From Leifsonia sp. NPDC080035 (GTDB lineage Bacteria > Actinomycetota > Actinomycetes > Actinomycetales > Microbacteriaceae): a DNA stretch of 64,000 nt. Position 1 is the stretch's first letter. Each line of letters starts with the position of its first letter. Both the position numbers and the translations under genes were made by a program. Below are positions 17,590 to 26,731 of this stretch, in pieces. The notes beneath the pieces are model-generated. The model was not told the origin of the DNA and made no database searches. It saw only the letters and a list, made by a program, of their open reading frames with translations. Where the stretch lies: NCBI RefSeq assembly GCF_040050925.1, contig NZ_CP157390.1, positions 3,906,001 to 3,970,000 of the forward strand, given 5' to 3'.

Positions 17590-19419
17590 GTGAACCAGTT
17601 CGAAACATCCGCACTCGTCCCCGCCGACCCGGAGGCCAACGCGACGGACCTGCTCGTGCAGCGGGTCGCCGCCACCCCGGACGCGGCGCTGTTCAGCCTC
17701 CCGGACGGTGACGGCTGGCAGGATGTGACGGCCGCCGAGTTCCACCGCCAGGTGATCGCGCTGTCGAAGGGACTCGTCGCCGCGGGCATCCAGCCCGGCG
17801 ACAAGATCGGCCTGATGTGCAAGACGCGCTACGAGTGGTCGCTGATCGACTTCGCGGTGTGGTTCGCCGGCGCGGTGCTCGTGCCGATCTACGAGACCTC
17901 CTCCCCCGCCCAGATCCAGTGGAACATGTCCGACTCCGGCGCGACCGCGGTGATCCTGGAGACGGCCGAGATGTTCTCGCGCTTCGACGAGGTGCACCCC
18001 GACCTCCCGCTGATCGACAACGTCTGGCAGCTGCATCTGGGCGACCTGGACAAGCTGGCCGCGTCCGGCGGCGACGTGGCCGACGAGGAGATCGAGCGGC
18101 GCCGTAATCTCGCCCGCGGCGAGGACATCGGCACCCTGATCTACACTTCCGGCTCGACCGGACGCCCGAAGGGCTGCGTGCTCACCCACGCCAACTTCGT
18201 CGAGCTCTCCCGCAACTCGGCGGAGGCGCTCAAGGAGGTCGTGATGCAGCCGGGCGGCGCATCCACTCTGCTCTTCATCACGACCGCGCACGTCTTCGCC
18301 CGGTTCATCGCCGTGCTGTGCGTCACCGCCGGCGTGAAGGTGGGCCACCAGGCCGACACCAAGCAACTGCTCCCCGCGCTCGCGAGCTTCAAGCCGACGT
18401 TCCTCCTAGCGGTACCGCGCGTGTTCGAGAAGGTCTACAACTCGGCGGAGCAGAAGGCGGAGGCCGGCGGCAAGGGCAAGATCTTCCGCGCGGCTGCCGA
18501 CGTGGCCGTCGAGTACTCGAAGGCGCTCGAGGCCGGGTCGGTCCCGTTCGGGCTGAAACTCAAGTTCGCGCTCTACAACCGGCTGGTGTTCGCCAAGCTG
18601 CGCGCCGCGATGGGCGGCCGTGTGAAGTACGCGGTGTCCGGTTCGGCGCCGCTCGGCTCTCACCTCGGCCACTTCTTCCACAGCCTCGGCATCAAGGTGC
18701 TGGAGGGCTACGGGCTGACCGAGACCACCGCTCCCGCGACCGTGAACCTCCCGGACACGTTCAAGATCGGCACCGTCGGACCGGCTCTCCCCGGTGTCTC
18801 GCTGCGCCTCGCCGACGACGGCGAGATCGAGGTCAAGGGCATCAACGTCTTCAAGGAGTACTGGAAGAACCCGGAGGCCACCGCCGCAGCGTTCGACGAC
18901 GGCTGGTTCCGCACCGGAGACCTCGGGGCCTTCGATTCCGACGGCTTCCTCTCGATCACCGGGCGCAAGAAGGAGATCATCGTCACCGCCGGCGGCAAGA
19001 ACGTCTCCCCCGCCGCCCTGGAGGACCCGATCCGCGCCAACCCGCTGGTCGGCCAGGTGGTTGTCGTCGGCGACCAGAAGCCGTTCATCTCCGCGCTCAT
19101 CACGCTGGACACCGAGATGCTGCCGACCTGGCTCGCCAACAACGGCGAGGACAAGGACATGACCCTCGCCGAGGCGAGCGTCAACCCTGCGGTCAACGAG
19201 GAGATCCAGCGCGCGATCGACGCCGCCAACCAGGGCGTCTCCCGCGCGGAGAGCATCCGGAAGTTCGTGATCCTCGCCACCGAGCTGACCGAGTCGAGCG
19301 GGCACCTGACGCCGAAGCTCAGCATCAAGCGCAACGTCATCCTGTCTGACTTCGCCGACGTGATCGACGGCATCTACAGCGGCAACCCCAAGACGCAGGG
19401 CATCTCGCTCGCGTACTAG
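17590..19419 (+). CDS. Long-chain fatty-acid--CoA ligase (AMP-binding, FadD15-like)
   Basis: Adenylate-forming enzyme activating fatty acids as acyl-AMP and then acyl-CoA. It has 609 residues from GTG 17590, preceded by GAGGGAG. The P-loop is YTSGSTGRPKG (about 185-195); GYGLTET, the TGDLG aspartate and the hinge GRKKEIIVTAGGKNVSP are intact. The open frame extends upstream for 3 kb over aroG, plsC and glk, but that part is a shadow. The syntenic mycobacterial gene is fadD15. It is divergent from glk and converges on the gene at 19444. Confidence 0.92.
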   Translation: MNQFETSALVPADPEANATDLLVQRVAATPDAALFSLPDGDGWQDVTAAEFHRQVIALSKGLVAAGIQPGDKIGLMCKTRYEWSLIDFAVWFAGAVLVPIYETSSPAQIQWNMSDSGATAVILETAEMFSRFDEVHPDLPLIDNVWQLHLGDLDKLAASGGDVADEEIERRRNLARGEDIGTLIYTSGSTGRPKGCVLTHANFVELSRNSAEALKEVVMQPGGASTLLFITTAHVFARFIAVLCVTAGVKVGHQADTKQLLPALASFKPTFLLAVPRVFEKVYNSAEQKAEAGGKGKIFRAAADVAVEYSKALEAGSVPFGLKLKFALYNRLVFAKLRAAMGGRVKYAVSGSAPLGSHLGHFFHSLGIKVLEGYGLTETTAPATVNLPDTFKIGTVGPALPGVSLRLADDGEIEVKGINVFKEYWKNPEATAAAFDDGWFRTGDLGAFDSDGFLSITGRKKEIIVTAGGKNVSPAALEDPIRANPLVGQVVVVGDQKPFISALITLDTEMLPTWLANNGEDKDMTLAEASVNPAVNEEIQRAIDAANQGVSRAESIRKFVILATELTESSGHLTPKLSIKRNVILSDFADVIDGIYSGNPKTQGISLAY

Positions 19420-19423
19420 TGGA

Positions 19424-19478
19424 GATTTGCGCCAAATGTCGGTTCAGTCATCGCGCTTACCGACATTTGGCGCAAATC
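19424..19478. repeat. Perfect 20-bp inverted repeat (palindrome family 1), likely bidirectional terminator
   Basis: GATTTGCGCCAAATGTCGGT at 19424-19443 recurs inverted at 19459-19478 with a 15-nt loop, between the converging acyl-CoA ligase gene and the endonuclease-fold gene. The right arm encodes the penultimate codons (F-A-P-N-V-G) of the latter, so the repeat reaches into the reading frame. A further copy lies at 20447-20466. Confidence 0.8.
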
Positions 19479-20355
19479 GTTGAAGACGCCGCGCGAATGC
19501 GGCGTTGTCCTGGAAGAGATCCAGTGACGTGACACGGATCACACGCCAGCCGGCTTCCTCGAGCAGCTCCCGCCGTTCGATGTCGTGGTGCCATTGCCAC
19601 CGGTCCACGCGGTGACCATCGCCTTCGTACTCGAAGACCACCCGTCCGCGGACTGAGGCGAGGTCGGGATGAATCGTCACGAGGCCGCTATCCACCAGTA
19701 GCGGCGGATTCACGTCGAGCTCATCCCAGCCCTGCGCTTCCAAGTAGAGCCGCAGCAGCGTCTCCGGTCGCGAGTCCGCTCCGAATCGGATGCGGGGCAG
19801 CGCCCAGGCGCGGGTCGACGCCCCCTTCGTTCGGGCGCTTCGGGCCGACACCGCAGCCAATTCGTCCACCGTCACGAGCGACGGTCGCGAGCGCGCCCCC
19901 ACGAAATGATCGCCGGCCGCCACAAGGTCACCCCGACCGACCCGCCCGGAAAGCTGGCACCATGCGTGCGCCGGCACGCTGACCGGTATCCCGTCGACGA
20001 CGGCACCAGTCAGATTCCCCAGGCTGTGGCCGACGATGCCGCGCCCGCGCGGGGCTGTCCTTGGCCTCGCCACCGCCACGTGGAGCGGGTACGGCTGCAC
20101 GTCAGGCGGTAACGGCACACCGAGGAGGGCAGCCGCCGTCTCATGGCTGAAATAGGCACCGTCGGGCATGACCGGGAGGTACGCCGCGCACAGCTCCCTG
20201 ATCCCGTTCGGGATCCCCGACGAACTGACCCCGTGGAACGGATGGCGGATGTCGCGTGCTCGCAAGCGCAGCGCGTCCACTCCGTATCGGCGAGCGTCGC
20301 GTGGGGTGAAGGGGCCACCGACGAGTTCGGGCGGGAGAGGGCGCGCGTTCCGCAT
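19444..20355 (-). CDS. AbiEi-like N-terminal / DUF559 endonuclease-fold protein
   Basis: A 303-residue protein of a type common in actinobacteria. The N-terminal part (to about 190) resembles AbiEi-type antitoxin regions. The C-terminal part has a DUF559/Vsr-like PD-(D/E)xK pattern: HPDLASVRGRVVFEYEGDGHR, then the WQWHHDIERRELLEEAGWRVIRVT block. Whether it cuts DNA is unproven, and no toxin partner is adjacent. Palindromes of one family flank it on both sides (19424-19478 and 20444-20505), which may mark a small movable unit or simply terminators. Confidence 0.7.
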   Translation of the reverse strand: MRNARPLPPELVGGPFTPRDARRYGVDALRLRARDIRHPFHGVSSSGIPNGIRELCAAYLPVMPDGAYFSHETAAALLGVPLPPDVQPYPLHVAVARPRTAPRGRGIVGHSLGNLTGAVVDGIPVSVPAHAWCQLSGRVGRGDLVAAGDHFVGARSRPSLVTVDELAAVSARSARTKGASTRAWALPRIRFGADSRPETLLRLYLEAQGWDELDVNPPLLVDSGLVTIHPDLASVRGRVVFEYEGDGHRVDRWQWHHDIERRELLEEAGWRVIRVTSLDLFQDNAAFARRLQRFAPNVGKRDD

Positions 20356-20443
20356 CCCCGTATCGTGGCCCCGTCACCGGCTTCGCGACGTCATCGTCGC
20401 GAATCTGTGGAAAGCAATGCTCTCTCCACAGGCCGACTGCCGC

Positions 20444-20505
20444 GCACATTTGCGCCAAATGTCGGTTACGGCGTGGGCGAAAGCCACATTCGGCACAAAT
20501 GTGGC
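20444..20505. repeat. Imperfect inverted repeat of palindrome family 1 (terminator of the epimerase gene)
   Basis: ATTTGCGCCAAATGTCGGT at 20448-20466 is identical to the arm at 19425-19443. A diverged inverted partner follows (20483-20505), itself an 8-bp hairpin. It lies between the epimerase stop and the start of the endonuclease-fold gene, where an epimerase terminator would be expected. Confidence 0.7.
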
Positions 20506-20511
20506 CGGGGG

Positions 20512-21357
20512 TCAGACGTGGTCGCGCCAGGAGTGGGTGGGGGCGTAACCGAGGACGCGACGGGCCTTGTCGATGGAGAGGAGGGTGTCGTTGACGCCGA
20601 GCTCGCCCTTCAGCGGCACGCCGGGGAACACCTCCGCGACCAGCTCGGCGTTGGGGCGGCTCATCACCGTGTCGGCCGCGGCGATGATGAAGCGGTCGAA
20701 GCCGGTGGTGTCCCACTCCAGCGCCTTCTGGATCGCCTGGGCGCCGTCCCTGGCGTCGATATAACCCCAGAGGTTCCACTTGCGCGCGCGAGCGTCCGCG
20801 TCGAACGACGGGAACTCCGCGTAGTCGGCGGGCTCCATCACGTTGGAGAAGCGCAGCGCGACGATCTTCAGCGCGGGATCCCAGCGCACCAGCTCGATGG
20901 CCATCTGCTCCTCGAGGTGCTTCACCAGCGAGTACGTCGACTCCGGCCGGGCCGGGTACTCCTCGTCGACGGGGATGTACGGCGGCGGCACGTCGAACGG
21001 CAGGCCGAGCACGGTCTCGCTCGACGCGTAGACGATGTTGCGGATGCCCGCGCGCCGCGCGGCCTGGAACACGTTGTAGGTGACCCGGATGTTGTTGTGG
21101 AACGTCGCGACATCGCTGAGGATCGCGGGCGCAGGGATGGCCGCCAGGTGCACGATCGCGTCGAAGCCATCGTGCAGGTCGTTCACACCGAGAATCGCGT
21201 CGATCGTCTGACCGTAGTCGGTCAGGTCGACGCGCACGAAGCCGGGCCCGCGCTCCCCCGTCGCGTCGAGACTGACGACGGTGTGCCCCGCCGCGCGCAG
21301 TTCGCGCACGACCGTGCGTCCGAGCTTTCCTGATCCTCCGGTGACCGCAATGTCCAT
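20512..21357 (-). CDS. NAD(P)-dependent epimerase/dehydratase (extended SDR)
   Basis: A 281-residue extended short-chain dehydrogenase. The cofactor motif TGGSGKLG is at the N-terminus, DLTDY and VHLAAIPAP follow, and the catalytic pair is Y-S-L-V-K (STYSLVKHLEEQ), i.e. YxxxK. Substrate unknown; the YPARPES and DARDGAQAI blocks are typical of sugar-nucleotide epimerase-like proteins of unassigned function. It lies 17 nt after def, with a palindromic terminator downstream. Confidence 0.85.
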   Translation of the reverse strand: MDIAVTGGSGKLGRTVVRELRAAGHTVVSLDATGERGPGFVRVDLTDYGQTIDAILGVNDLHDGFDAIVHLAAIPAPAILSDVATFHNNIRVTYNVFQAARRAGIRNIVYASSETVLGLPFDVPPPYIPVDEEYPARPESTYSLVKHLEEQMAIELVRWDPALKIVALRFSNVMEPADYAEFPSFDADARARKWNLWGYIDARDGAQAIQKALEWDTTGFDRFIIAAADTVMSRPNAELVAEVFPGVPLKGELGVNDTLLSIDKARRVLGYAPTHSWRDHV

Positions 21358-21374
21358 GCGGGAGAGTCTAGACG

Positions 21375-21866
21375 TCAGAACCAGTCGCTCTCGCGCACCT
21401 GCTTCATCGCCTCGCGGCGGCTGTCCTTGTCGAGCCGGTCGAGGTAGAGCTTCCCGTCGAGGTGGTCCGTCTCGTGCTGCAGCGCCTGCGCCATCACTCC
21501 GGTTCCGGAAAGCTCGATGGTCTCGCCGTCGAGGTTCAGGCCGCGCACCCGCGCGAACGGATACCGCGCGGTCTTGAACCAGAGCCCGGGCACCGAGAGG
21601 CAGCCCTCGTCCACCAGCTCCGGCTCACCGGACACCTCGATCAGCTCCGGGTTGATGATGTAGCCGACGTCGCCATCCACGTTGTAACTGAACGCCCGCA
21701 GGTTCACGCCGATCTGCGGCGCCGCCACGCCCGCGCGACCCGGCGGCAGCACGCTGTCGACCAGGTCCTCGACGAGACCGCGGACACCCTCGTCGATCTC
21801 GCCGATCGGCTCGGACGGGGTCTTCAGCACGGGGTCGCCGAACAGGCGGATCTGGCGTTCGGTCAC
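21375..21866 (-). CDS. def: Peptide deformylase
   Basis: Removes the N-formyl group from nascent proteins using a metal. It has 163 residues from GTG 21866. The three motifs are AGVAAPQIG (usually G-x-G-L-A-A-x-Q, with Val for Leu here), EGCLSVPG with the metal Cys, and HETDHLDG with the two metal His. The open frame continues upstream over the ATPase gene, but the start is fixed by the conserved RQIRLFGDPVL. It is located between a MinD-like ATPase gene and the epimerase on the same strand. Confidence 0.95.
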   Translation of the reverse strand: MTERQIRLFGDPVLKTPSEPIGEIDEGVRGLVEDLVDSVLPPGRAGVAAPQIGVNLRAFSYNVDGDVGYIINPELIEVSGEPELVDEGCLSVPGLWFKTARYPFARVRGLNLDGETIELSGTGVMAQALQHETDHLDGKLYLDRLDKDSRREAMKQVRESDWF

Positions 21867-21901
21867 AGGGGTCTCCTCGGGATGGTGCGGTGGATGAGGG
21901 C

Positions 21902-23191
21902 TCAGTCGCGCTCGGCGGGCAGGCCCTCGACGACGAGCGCGGCGAGCGTGCGGGCGGACAGCTTGGTCAGCGGCTTGAGGTCCTTCCAGGACACGACCGA
22001 GCCGGCGGCGAGCTGCGGGTCGTACGGGATGCGCACGATCTCGCGCACACGCGACCGGAAATGCGACTCGATCTCCTCCAGCTTGACCAGGTTGGTGCCC
22101 TGGGTGGCGGTGTTCAGCGCGACGATGGCGTTCCGGACGAGGTCGCCGTAGCCGTTCGCCTCGAGCCACGTGAGCGTCTCCGACGCCAGCCGGGCCTCGT
22201 CGACGCTGCCACCGGAGACGATCACCAGCGAATCGGCGCGCTGCAGGGTGGCGCGCATCACCGAGTGCACGATACCGGTTCCGCAGTCGGTCAGGACGAT
22301 CGAGTAGAACCGCGCGGTGAGGTCGGCGACCACGTTGTAGTCGTTCTCGTCGAACGCCTCGGAGAGCAGCGGGTCGGTGTCGGAGGCGAGAATGTCGAGG
22401 CGGGTCTCGTCGCGCGAGACGAGGGCGGAGAAGTCGGTGAAGCCGTTGATGCTCGCCGCCTTGTGCACGACGTCCCGCACCGTTGCGCGGGTCTGCTTCG
22501 GGACGCGCTCGGACAGCGTCCCCCGGTCCGGGTTCGCGTCGATCGCGACGATGCGATCCTCCCGGGCGTCGGCCAGCGCCATCCCGAGCAAGGTGGTCAC
22601 CGTGGTCTTGCCGACGCCGCCCTTGCGGGTGAGCACCGGGACGAAGCGGGTGCCGCCCTCGAACTGCTTCTGGATGCGGTGGTCGAGCTCCTTGCGCGCC
22701 CGCACCTTGGCCGAGTCGCCGAGGTTCACCGTCCGGAAGGTGACGTTGTACACGAACCGCTGCCACGTGCCCTCCGGGCCTGGACGCGTCTTGCGGTTGA
22801 CCTCCAGGAGCCGGTCGGCGGTCAGCATCGCCGCGGGCTCCGGCTGCGACGCGTGCTCGCCCCGCAGCCGATCCCGGCGGGACTGCCCGCCCGGCAGCGG
22901 TGGGATGTCCGCCGCATCACGCCCGTCCTGCTGGATCGGGGTCGAACCGGTGCCGAGCCGCGACGCCATGATCGCCACGGAGGTCGTGGTCGGCTCGATC
23001 ACCGACTGCACGAAGCCGGGGTCCACGGGGACGTCGTCGATCGCGACGGCGGCCTCGTCCTCCGGGATCTCCTTGGGGGCAGCCGGCGGCAGGTCCACGG
23101 CGATCCTCAGCGTCTCGGCGGGCGTGAGCGTCAGCTCGTCGTCCTGAGACGCGAGGTCGCCGCGCTCCGGCTCCTCGGGCTTTTCTGCCAC
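21902..23191 (-). CDS. MinD/ParA-like P-loop ATPase with disordered N-terminal region
   Basis: A 429-residue protein. The first 150 residues are acidic and Pro-rich without a recognisable fold; the rest is a deviant Walker ATPase with RKGGVGKTTV, IDANPDRGTL and VLTDCGTGI. Such proteins occur in actinobacteria as orphan partition-like or secretion-associated ATPases, and no ParB or secretion gene is adjacent. It is followed by def (35 nt) and preceded by pyruvate carboxylase (65 nt) on the same strand. Function cannot be assigned beyond ATPase. Confidence 0.8.
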   Translation of the reverse strand: MAEKPEEPERGDLASQDDELTLTPAETLRIAVDLPPAAPKEIPEDEAAVAIDDVPVDPGFVQSVIEPTTTSVAIMASRLGTGSTPIQQDGRDAADIPPLPGGQSRRDRLRGEHASQPEPAAMLTADRLLEVNRKTRPGPEGTWQRFVYNVTFRTVNLGDSAKVRARKELDHRIQKQFEGGTRFVPVLTRKGGVGKTTVTTLLGMALADAREDRIVAIDANPDRGTLSERVPKQTRATVRDVVHKAASINGFTDFSALVSRDETRLDILASDTDPLLSEAFDENDYNVVADLTARFYSIVLTDCGTGIVHSVMRATLQRADSLVIVSGGSVDEARLASETLTWLEANGYGDLVRNAIVALNTATQGTNLVKLEEIESHFRSRVREIVRIPYDPQLAAGSVVSWKDLKPLTKLSARTLAALVVEGLPAERD

Positions 23192-23256
23192 GGGTACGGT
23201 CTCCTTCTGCCGCCGCGGGTGGGCGACGGCGACATTGTACGGCCCTAGCGTGTTCG

Positions 23257-26200
23257 CTACGCGGGCGTGATGACGACCAGCAGGTCGCCGGCGTCCACCT
23301 GCTGGGTCTTCGGGATGGCGAGCCGCTCGACCGTGCCGGCGATGGGCGCGGTGATCGCCGCCTCCATCTTCATCGCCTCGATGGAGGCGACGGCCTGGCC
23401 CGCGGCGACCGCGTCACCCGGGTTGACCTGCAGCGTGACCACACCGGAGAACGGTGCGGCGATCTGCCCGGGCTTGGCGGTGTCCGCCTTCTCGGCGGCC
23501 TTGGTCTCCACGACGATGCTGCGGTCGCGGACGAAGACCGGGCGCAGCTGGCCGTTGAGCGTGGTCATGACGGTGCGCATGCCCTTCTCGTCCGCCTCGC
23601 CGATCGCCTCCAGGCCGATGTAGAGCCGCACGCCCTTGCTGAACTCGATGACGTGCTCCGAGCCCTGCTTCAGGCCGTACAGGTAGTCGAGGGAGTCGAC
23701 GACGGACAGGTCGCCGAAGAGCTCGCGCATCTGTTCGTAGATGCGGGTCGGGGCCGGGAACAGCAGCCGGTTGAGGGTCGCCCTGCGCTCCTCGCTCGAC
23801 CCCTCCAGCGCCTCGGCGTCCGCGGCGGACAGGTCCTCGACGCCGACCTTCACCGTCTTCCCCGCGAGCACCTTGGTGCGGAACGGCTCCGGCCATCCCC
23901 CCGGCAGCTCGCCCAGCTCGCCGGCCATGAAGCCGACGACCGAGTCGGGGATGTCGTAGTTCTGCGGGTTCTCGGCGAAGTCGTCCGGGTCGGCGTGCAC
24001 AGCGGCGAGGTGCAGGGCGAGGTCGCCGACCACCTTCGACGACGGCGTCACCTTCGGGATGCGACCGAGGATGCGGTTGGCCGCGGCGTACATGTCCTCG
24101 ACGAGCTCGAAGTCCTCCGCGAGGCCGAGCGCCTTCGCCTGCTGGCGCAGGTTGGAGAGCTGGCCGCCGGGGATCTCGTGCTTATAGACCCGGCCGGTCG
24201 GGCCGGGAAGGCCGGACTCGAACGGCGCGTACACGTGGCGCACGGCCTCCCAGTACGGCTCCAGGTCCTCGACGGCGGACAGCGAGATGCCGGTGTCGCG
24301 CTCGGTGTGCGCGAGGGCGGCGACGAGCGCCGAAGCGCTGGGCTGGCTGGTGGTGCCGGCCATCGGCGCGCTCGCGACGTCCACCGCGTCCGCTCCGGCG
24401 CGCGAGGCCGCGAGCAAGGTCGCGAGCTGGCCGCCAGGGGTGTCGTGCGTGTGCACGTGGACCGGGAGGTCGAAGCGCTCACGGAACGCGGCGACGAGCT
24501 TCTCGGCCGCGGCCGGGCGGAGCAGGCCCGCCATGTCCTTGATCGCGAGGATGTGCGCGCCGGAGGCGACGATCTGCTCGGCGAGCCCCAGGTAGTAGTC
24601 GAGGGTGTAGAGGTCCTCGGTCGGGTCGAGCAGGTCGCCGGTGTAGCAGACGGCGACCTCGGCGACGGCCGTGCCGGTGGCCAGCACCGACTCGATGGCC
24701 GGACGCATCTGCGACACGTCGTTGAGCGCGTCGAAGATGCGGAAGATGTCGACGCCGGTCGCCGCGGCCTCGCGCACGAACGCATCGGTCACCTGCGTCG
24801 GGTACGGTGTGTAGCCGACGGTGTTGCGGCCGCGCAGCAGCATCTGGATGTTGATGTTCGGCAGTGCCTCGCGGAGCGCCGCGAGACGCTGCCAGGGGTC
24901 CTCGCCGAGGAAGCGCAGCGCGACGTCGTAGGTCGCGCCTCCCCACGCCTCCACCGAGAGCAGCTCCGGCGTCATCCGGGCGACGTACGGCGCAACGGCG
25001 AGCAGGTCCTTGGTGCGGACGCGGGTCGCGAGCAGCGACTGGTGCGCATCGCGGAACGTGGTCTCCGTGACCGCCAGCGCGTTCTGCTCGCGGAGCGCCT
25101 TGGCGAAGCCCGCGGGACCCAGCTCGAGGAGGCGCTGGCGCGAGCCGGCCGGAGCCGGGACGCTCAGGTCGATGCGCGGCAGCTTCTCCAGCGGCTCCGC
25201 CGTCTCCGGGCGGGCGCCGTTCGGCTGGTTGACGGTGACATCGGCGAGCCAGTTCAGGACCTTGGTGCCGCGGTCCTTGGACGCGCGGCCCTTGAACAGC
25301 TCCGGACGCTCCTCGATGAAGGAGGTGGAGACGTGGCCGGCGATGAAGTCCGGGTCCTCCATGACCGCCTGCAGGAACGGGATGTTCGTGGCGACGCCGC
25401 GCACGCGGAACTCCGCGAGCGCGCGGCGGGCGCGGAGCACCGCGGCCGGGAAGTCGCGGCCGCGGCAGATGAGCTTCGCGAGCATCGAGTCGAAGTGCGG
25501 GCTGATCTGCGCGCCGGGGTTGATCGTGCCGCCGTCCAGTCGGATGCCGGCGCCGCCCGGCGAGCGGTAGGTGGTGATCTTGCCGGTGTCCGGCCGGAAG
25601 CCGGCGGTCGGGTCCTCGGTGGTGATGCGGCATTGCAGGGCGGCGCCGCGCATGTGCACGGTGTCCTGGCTGAGGCCGAGGTCGGCGAGGCTCTCCCCCG
25701 CCGCGATGCGGATCTGCGACTGGACGAGGTCCACGTCGGTGATCTCCTCGGTGACCGTGTGCTCGACCTGGATGCGCGGGTTCATCTCGATGAACACGTG
25801 CTGGCCGGCGCGCTCGCCCGCGGTGTCGAGCAGGAACTCGACGGTGCCGGCGTTCTCGTAGTTGATCGACTTGGCGAAGGCGACCGCGTCGCGGTAGAGC
25901 GCCTGGCGGATGTCGTCGGAGAGGTTCGGGGCCGGCGCGATCTCGACCACTTTCTGGTGGCGGCGCTGCACCGAGCAGTCGCGCTCGAAGAGGTGCATGG
26001 TCTCGCCGTTGCCGTCCGCGAGGACCTGGACCTCGATGTGCCGCGGGCGCAGCACGGCCTGCTCCAGGAACATGGTCGGGTCGCCGAACGCGCTGTCGGC
26101 CTCGCGCATGGCCTCCTCGAGCGCGGGACGCAGCTCCTCCTTCGTGTTCACCCGGCGCATTCCGCGGCCGCCGCCACCGGCGACCGCCTTGGCGAAGATC

Positions 26201-26661
26201 GGGAAGCCGATGTCGTCGGCGCCCGCGAGCAGCTCGTCGATGTCGCGCGAGGGCGGCGTGGACTTCAGCACAGGGACGCCCGCGGCGATCGCGTGCTCCT
26301 TCGCTGTGACCTTGTTGCCCGCCATCTCCAGCACCTCGGCGCGCGGGCCGATGAAGGCGATGCCGGCGGCGCGCGCCGCGTCGGCGAGCTCCGGGTTCTC
26401 GGAGAGGAAGCCGTAGCCGGGGTAGATCGCGTCGGCGCCGGACTCCTTGGCGACGCGGATGATCTCCTGCACATCCAGGTAGGCGCGCACCGGGTGACCG
26501 GGCTCGCCGATCTGGTACGCCTCGTCCGCCTTCAGACGGTGCATCGAGTTGCGGTCTTCGTACGGGAAGACGGCGACGGTCTCCGCGCCCAGCTCATAGG
26601 CGGCCCGGAAGGCACGGATGGCGATTTCACCGCGGTTGGCAACGAGGATCTTACGGAACAT
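23257..26661 (-). CDS. pyc: Pyruvate carboxylase
   Basis: Anaplerotic biotin enzyme converting pyruvate to oxaloacetate. It has 1134 residues from ATG 26661 (MFRKILVANRGEIAIR). The biotin carboxylase domain (about 1-455) has the glycine-rich VAGGGGRGMR loop. The carboxyltransferase TIM barrel carries the metal site HVHTHDT, and the C-terminal biotinyl domain has EAMKMEA with the lysine to be biotinylated. The open frame extends 405 nt upstream, but that part is antisense to parA and has no family similarity. The architecture is that of the single-chain form. Confidence 0.96.
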   Translation of the reverse strand: MFRKILVANRGEIAIRAFRAAYELGAETVAVFPYEDRNSMHRLKADEAYQIGEPGHPVRAYLDVQEIIRVAKESGADAIYPGYGFLSENPELADAARAAGIAFIGPRAEVLEMAGNKVTAKEHAIAAGVPVLKSTPPSRDIDELLAGADDIGFPIFAKAVAGGGGRGMRRVNTKEELRPALEEAMREADSAFGDPTMFLEQAVLRPRHIEVQVLADGNGETMHLFERDCSVQRRHQKVVEIAPAPNLSDDIRQALYRDAVAFAKSINYENAGTVEFLLDTAGERAGQHVFIEMNPRIQVEHTVTEEITDVDLVQSQIRIAAGESLADLGLSQDTVHMRGAALQCRITTEDPTAGFRPDTGKITTYRSPGGAGIRLDGGTINPGAQISPHFDSMLAKLICRGRDFPAAVLRARRALAEFRVRGVATNIPFLQAVMEDPDFIAGHVSTSFIEERPELFKGRASKDRGTKVLNWLADVTVNQPNGARPETAEPLEKLPRIDLSVPAPAGSRQRLLELGPAGFAKALREQNALAVTETTFRDAHQSLLATRVRTKDLLAVAPYVARMTPELLSVEAWGGATYDVALRFLGEDPWQRLAALREALPNINIQMLLRGRNTVGYTPYPTQVTDAFVREAAATGVDIFRIFDALNDVSQMRPAIESVLATGTAVAEVAVCYTGDLLDPTEDLYTLDYYLGLAEQIVASGAHILAIKDMAGLLRPAAAEKLVAAFRERFDLPVHVHTHDTPGGQLATLLAASRAGADAVDVASAPMAGTTSQPSASALVAALAHTERDTGISLSAVEDLEPYWEAVRHVYAPFESGLPGPTGRVYKHEIPGGQLSNLRQQAKALGLAEDFELVEDMYAAANRILGRIPKVTPSSKVVGDLALHLAAVHADPDDFAENPQNYDIPDSVVGFMAGELGELPGGWPEPFRTKVLAGKTVKVGVEDLSAADAEALEGSSEERRATLNRLLFPAPTRIYEQMRELFGDLSVVDSLDYLYGLKQGSEHVIEFSKGVRLYIGLEAIGEADEKGMRTVMTTLNGQLRPVFVRDRSIVVETKAAEKADTAKPGQIAAPFSGVVTLQVNPGDAVAAGQAVASIEAMKMEAAITAPIAGTVERLAIPKTQQVDAGDLLVVITPA

Positions 26662-26731
26662 GCGGACCTTTCGAGCAGGGGTCGACACCACACAGCAAAC
26701 GGTTAGGTTCTCTAAGACTAGTGAAGGTAAC

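Noticed and set aside
19444..20355. Complete AbiE toxin-antitoxin system
   Set aside because: Only an AbiEi-like N-terminal region is present; no AbiEii nucleotidyltransferase gene lies next to it.
23653..26706. 1017-residue plus-strand open frame opposite pyruvate carboxylase
   Set aside because: Low-complexity shadow; pyc on the other strand is complete and conserved.
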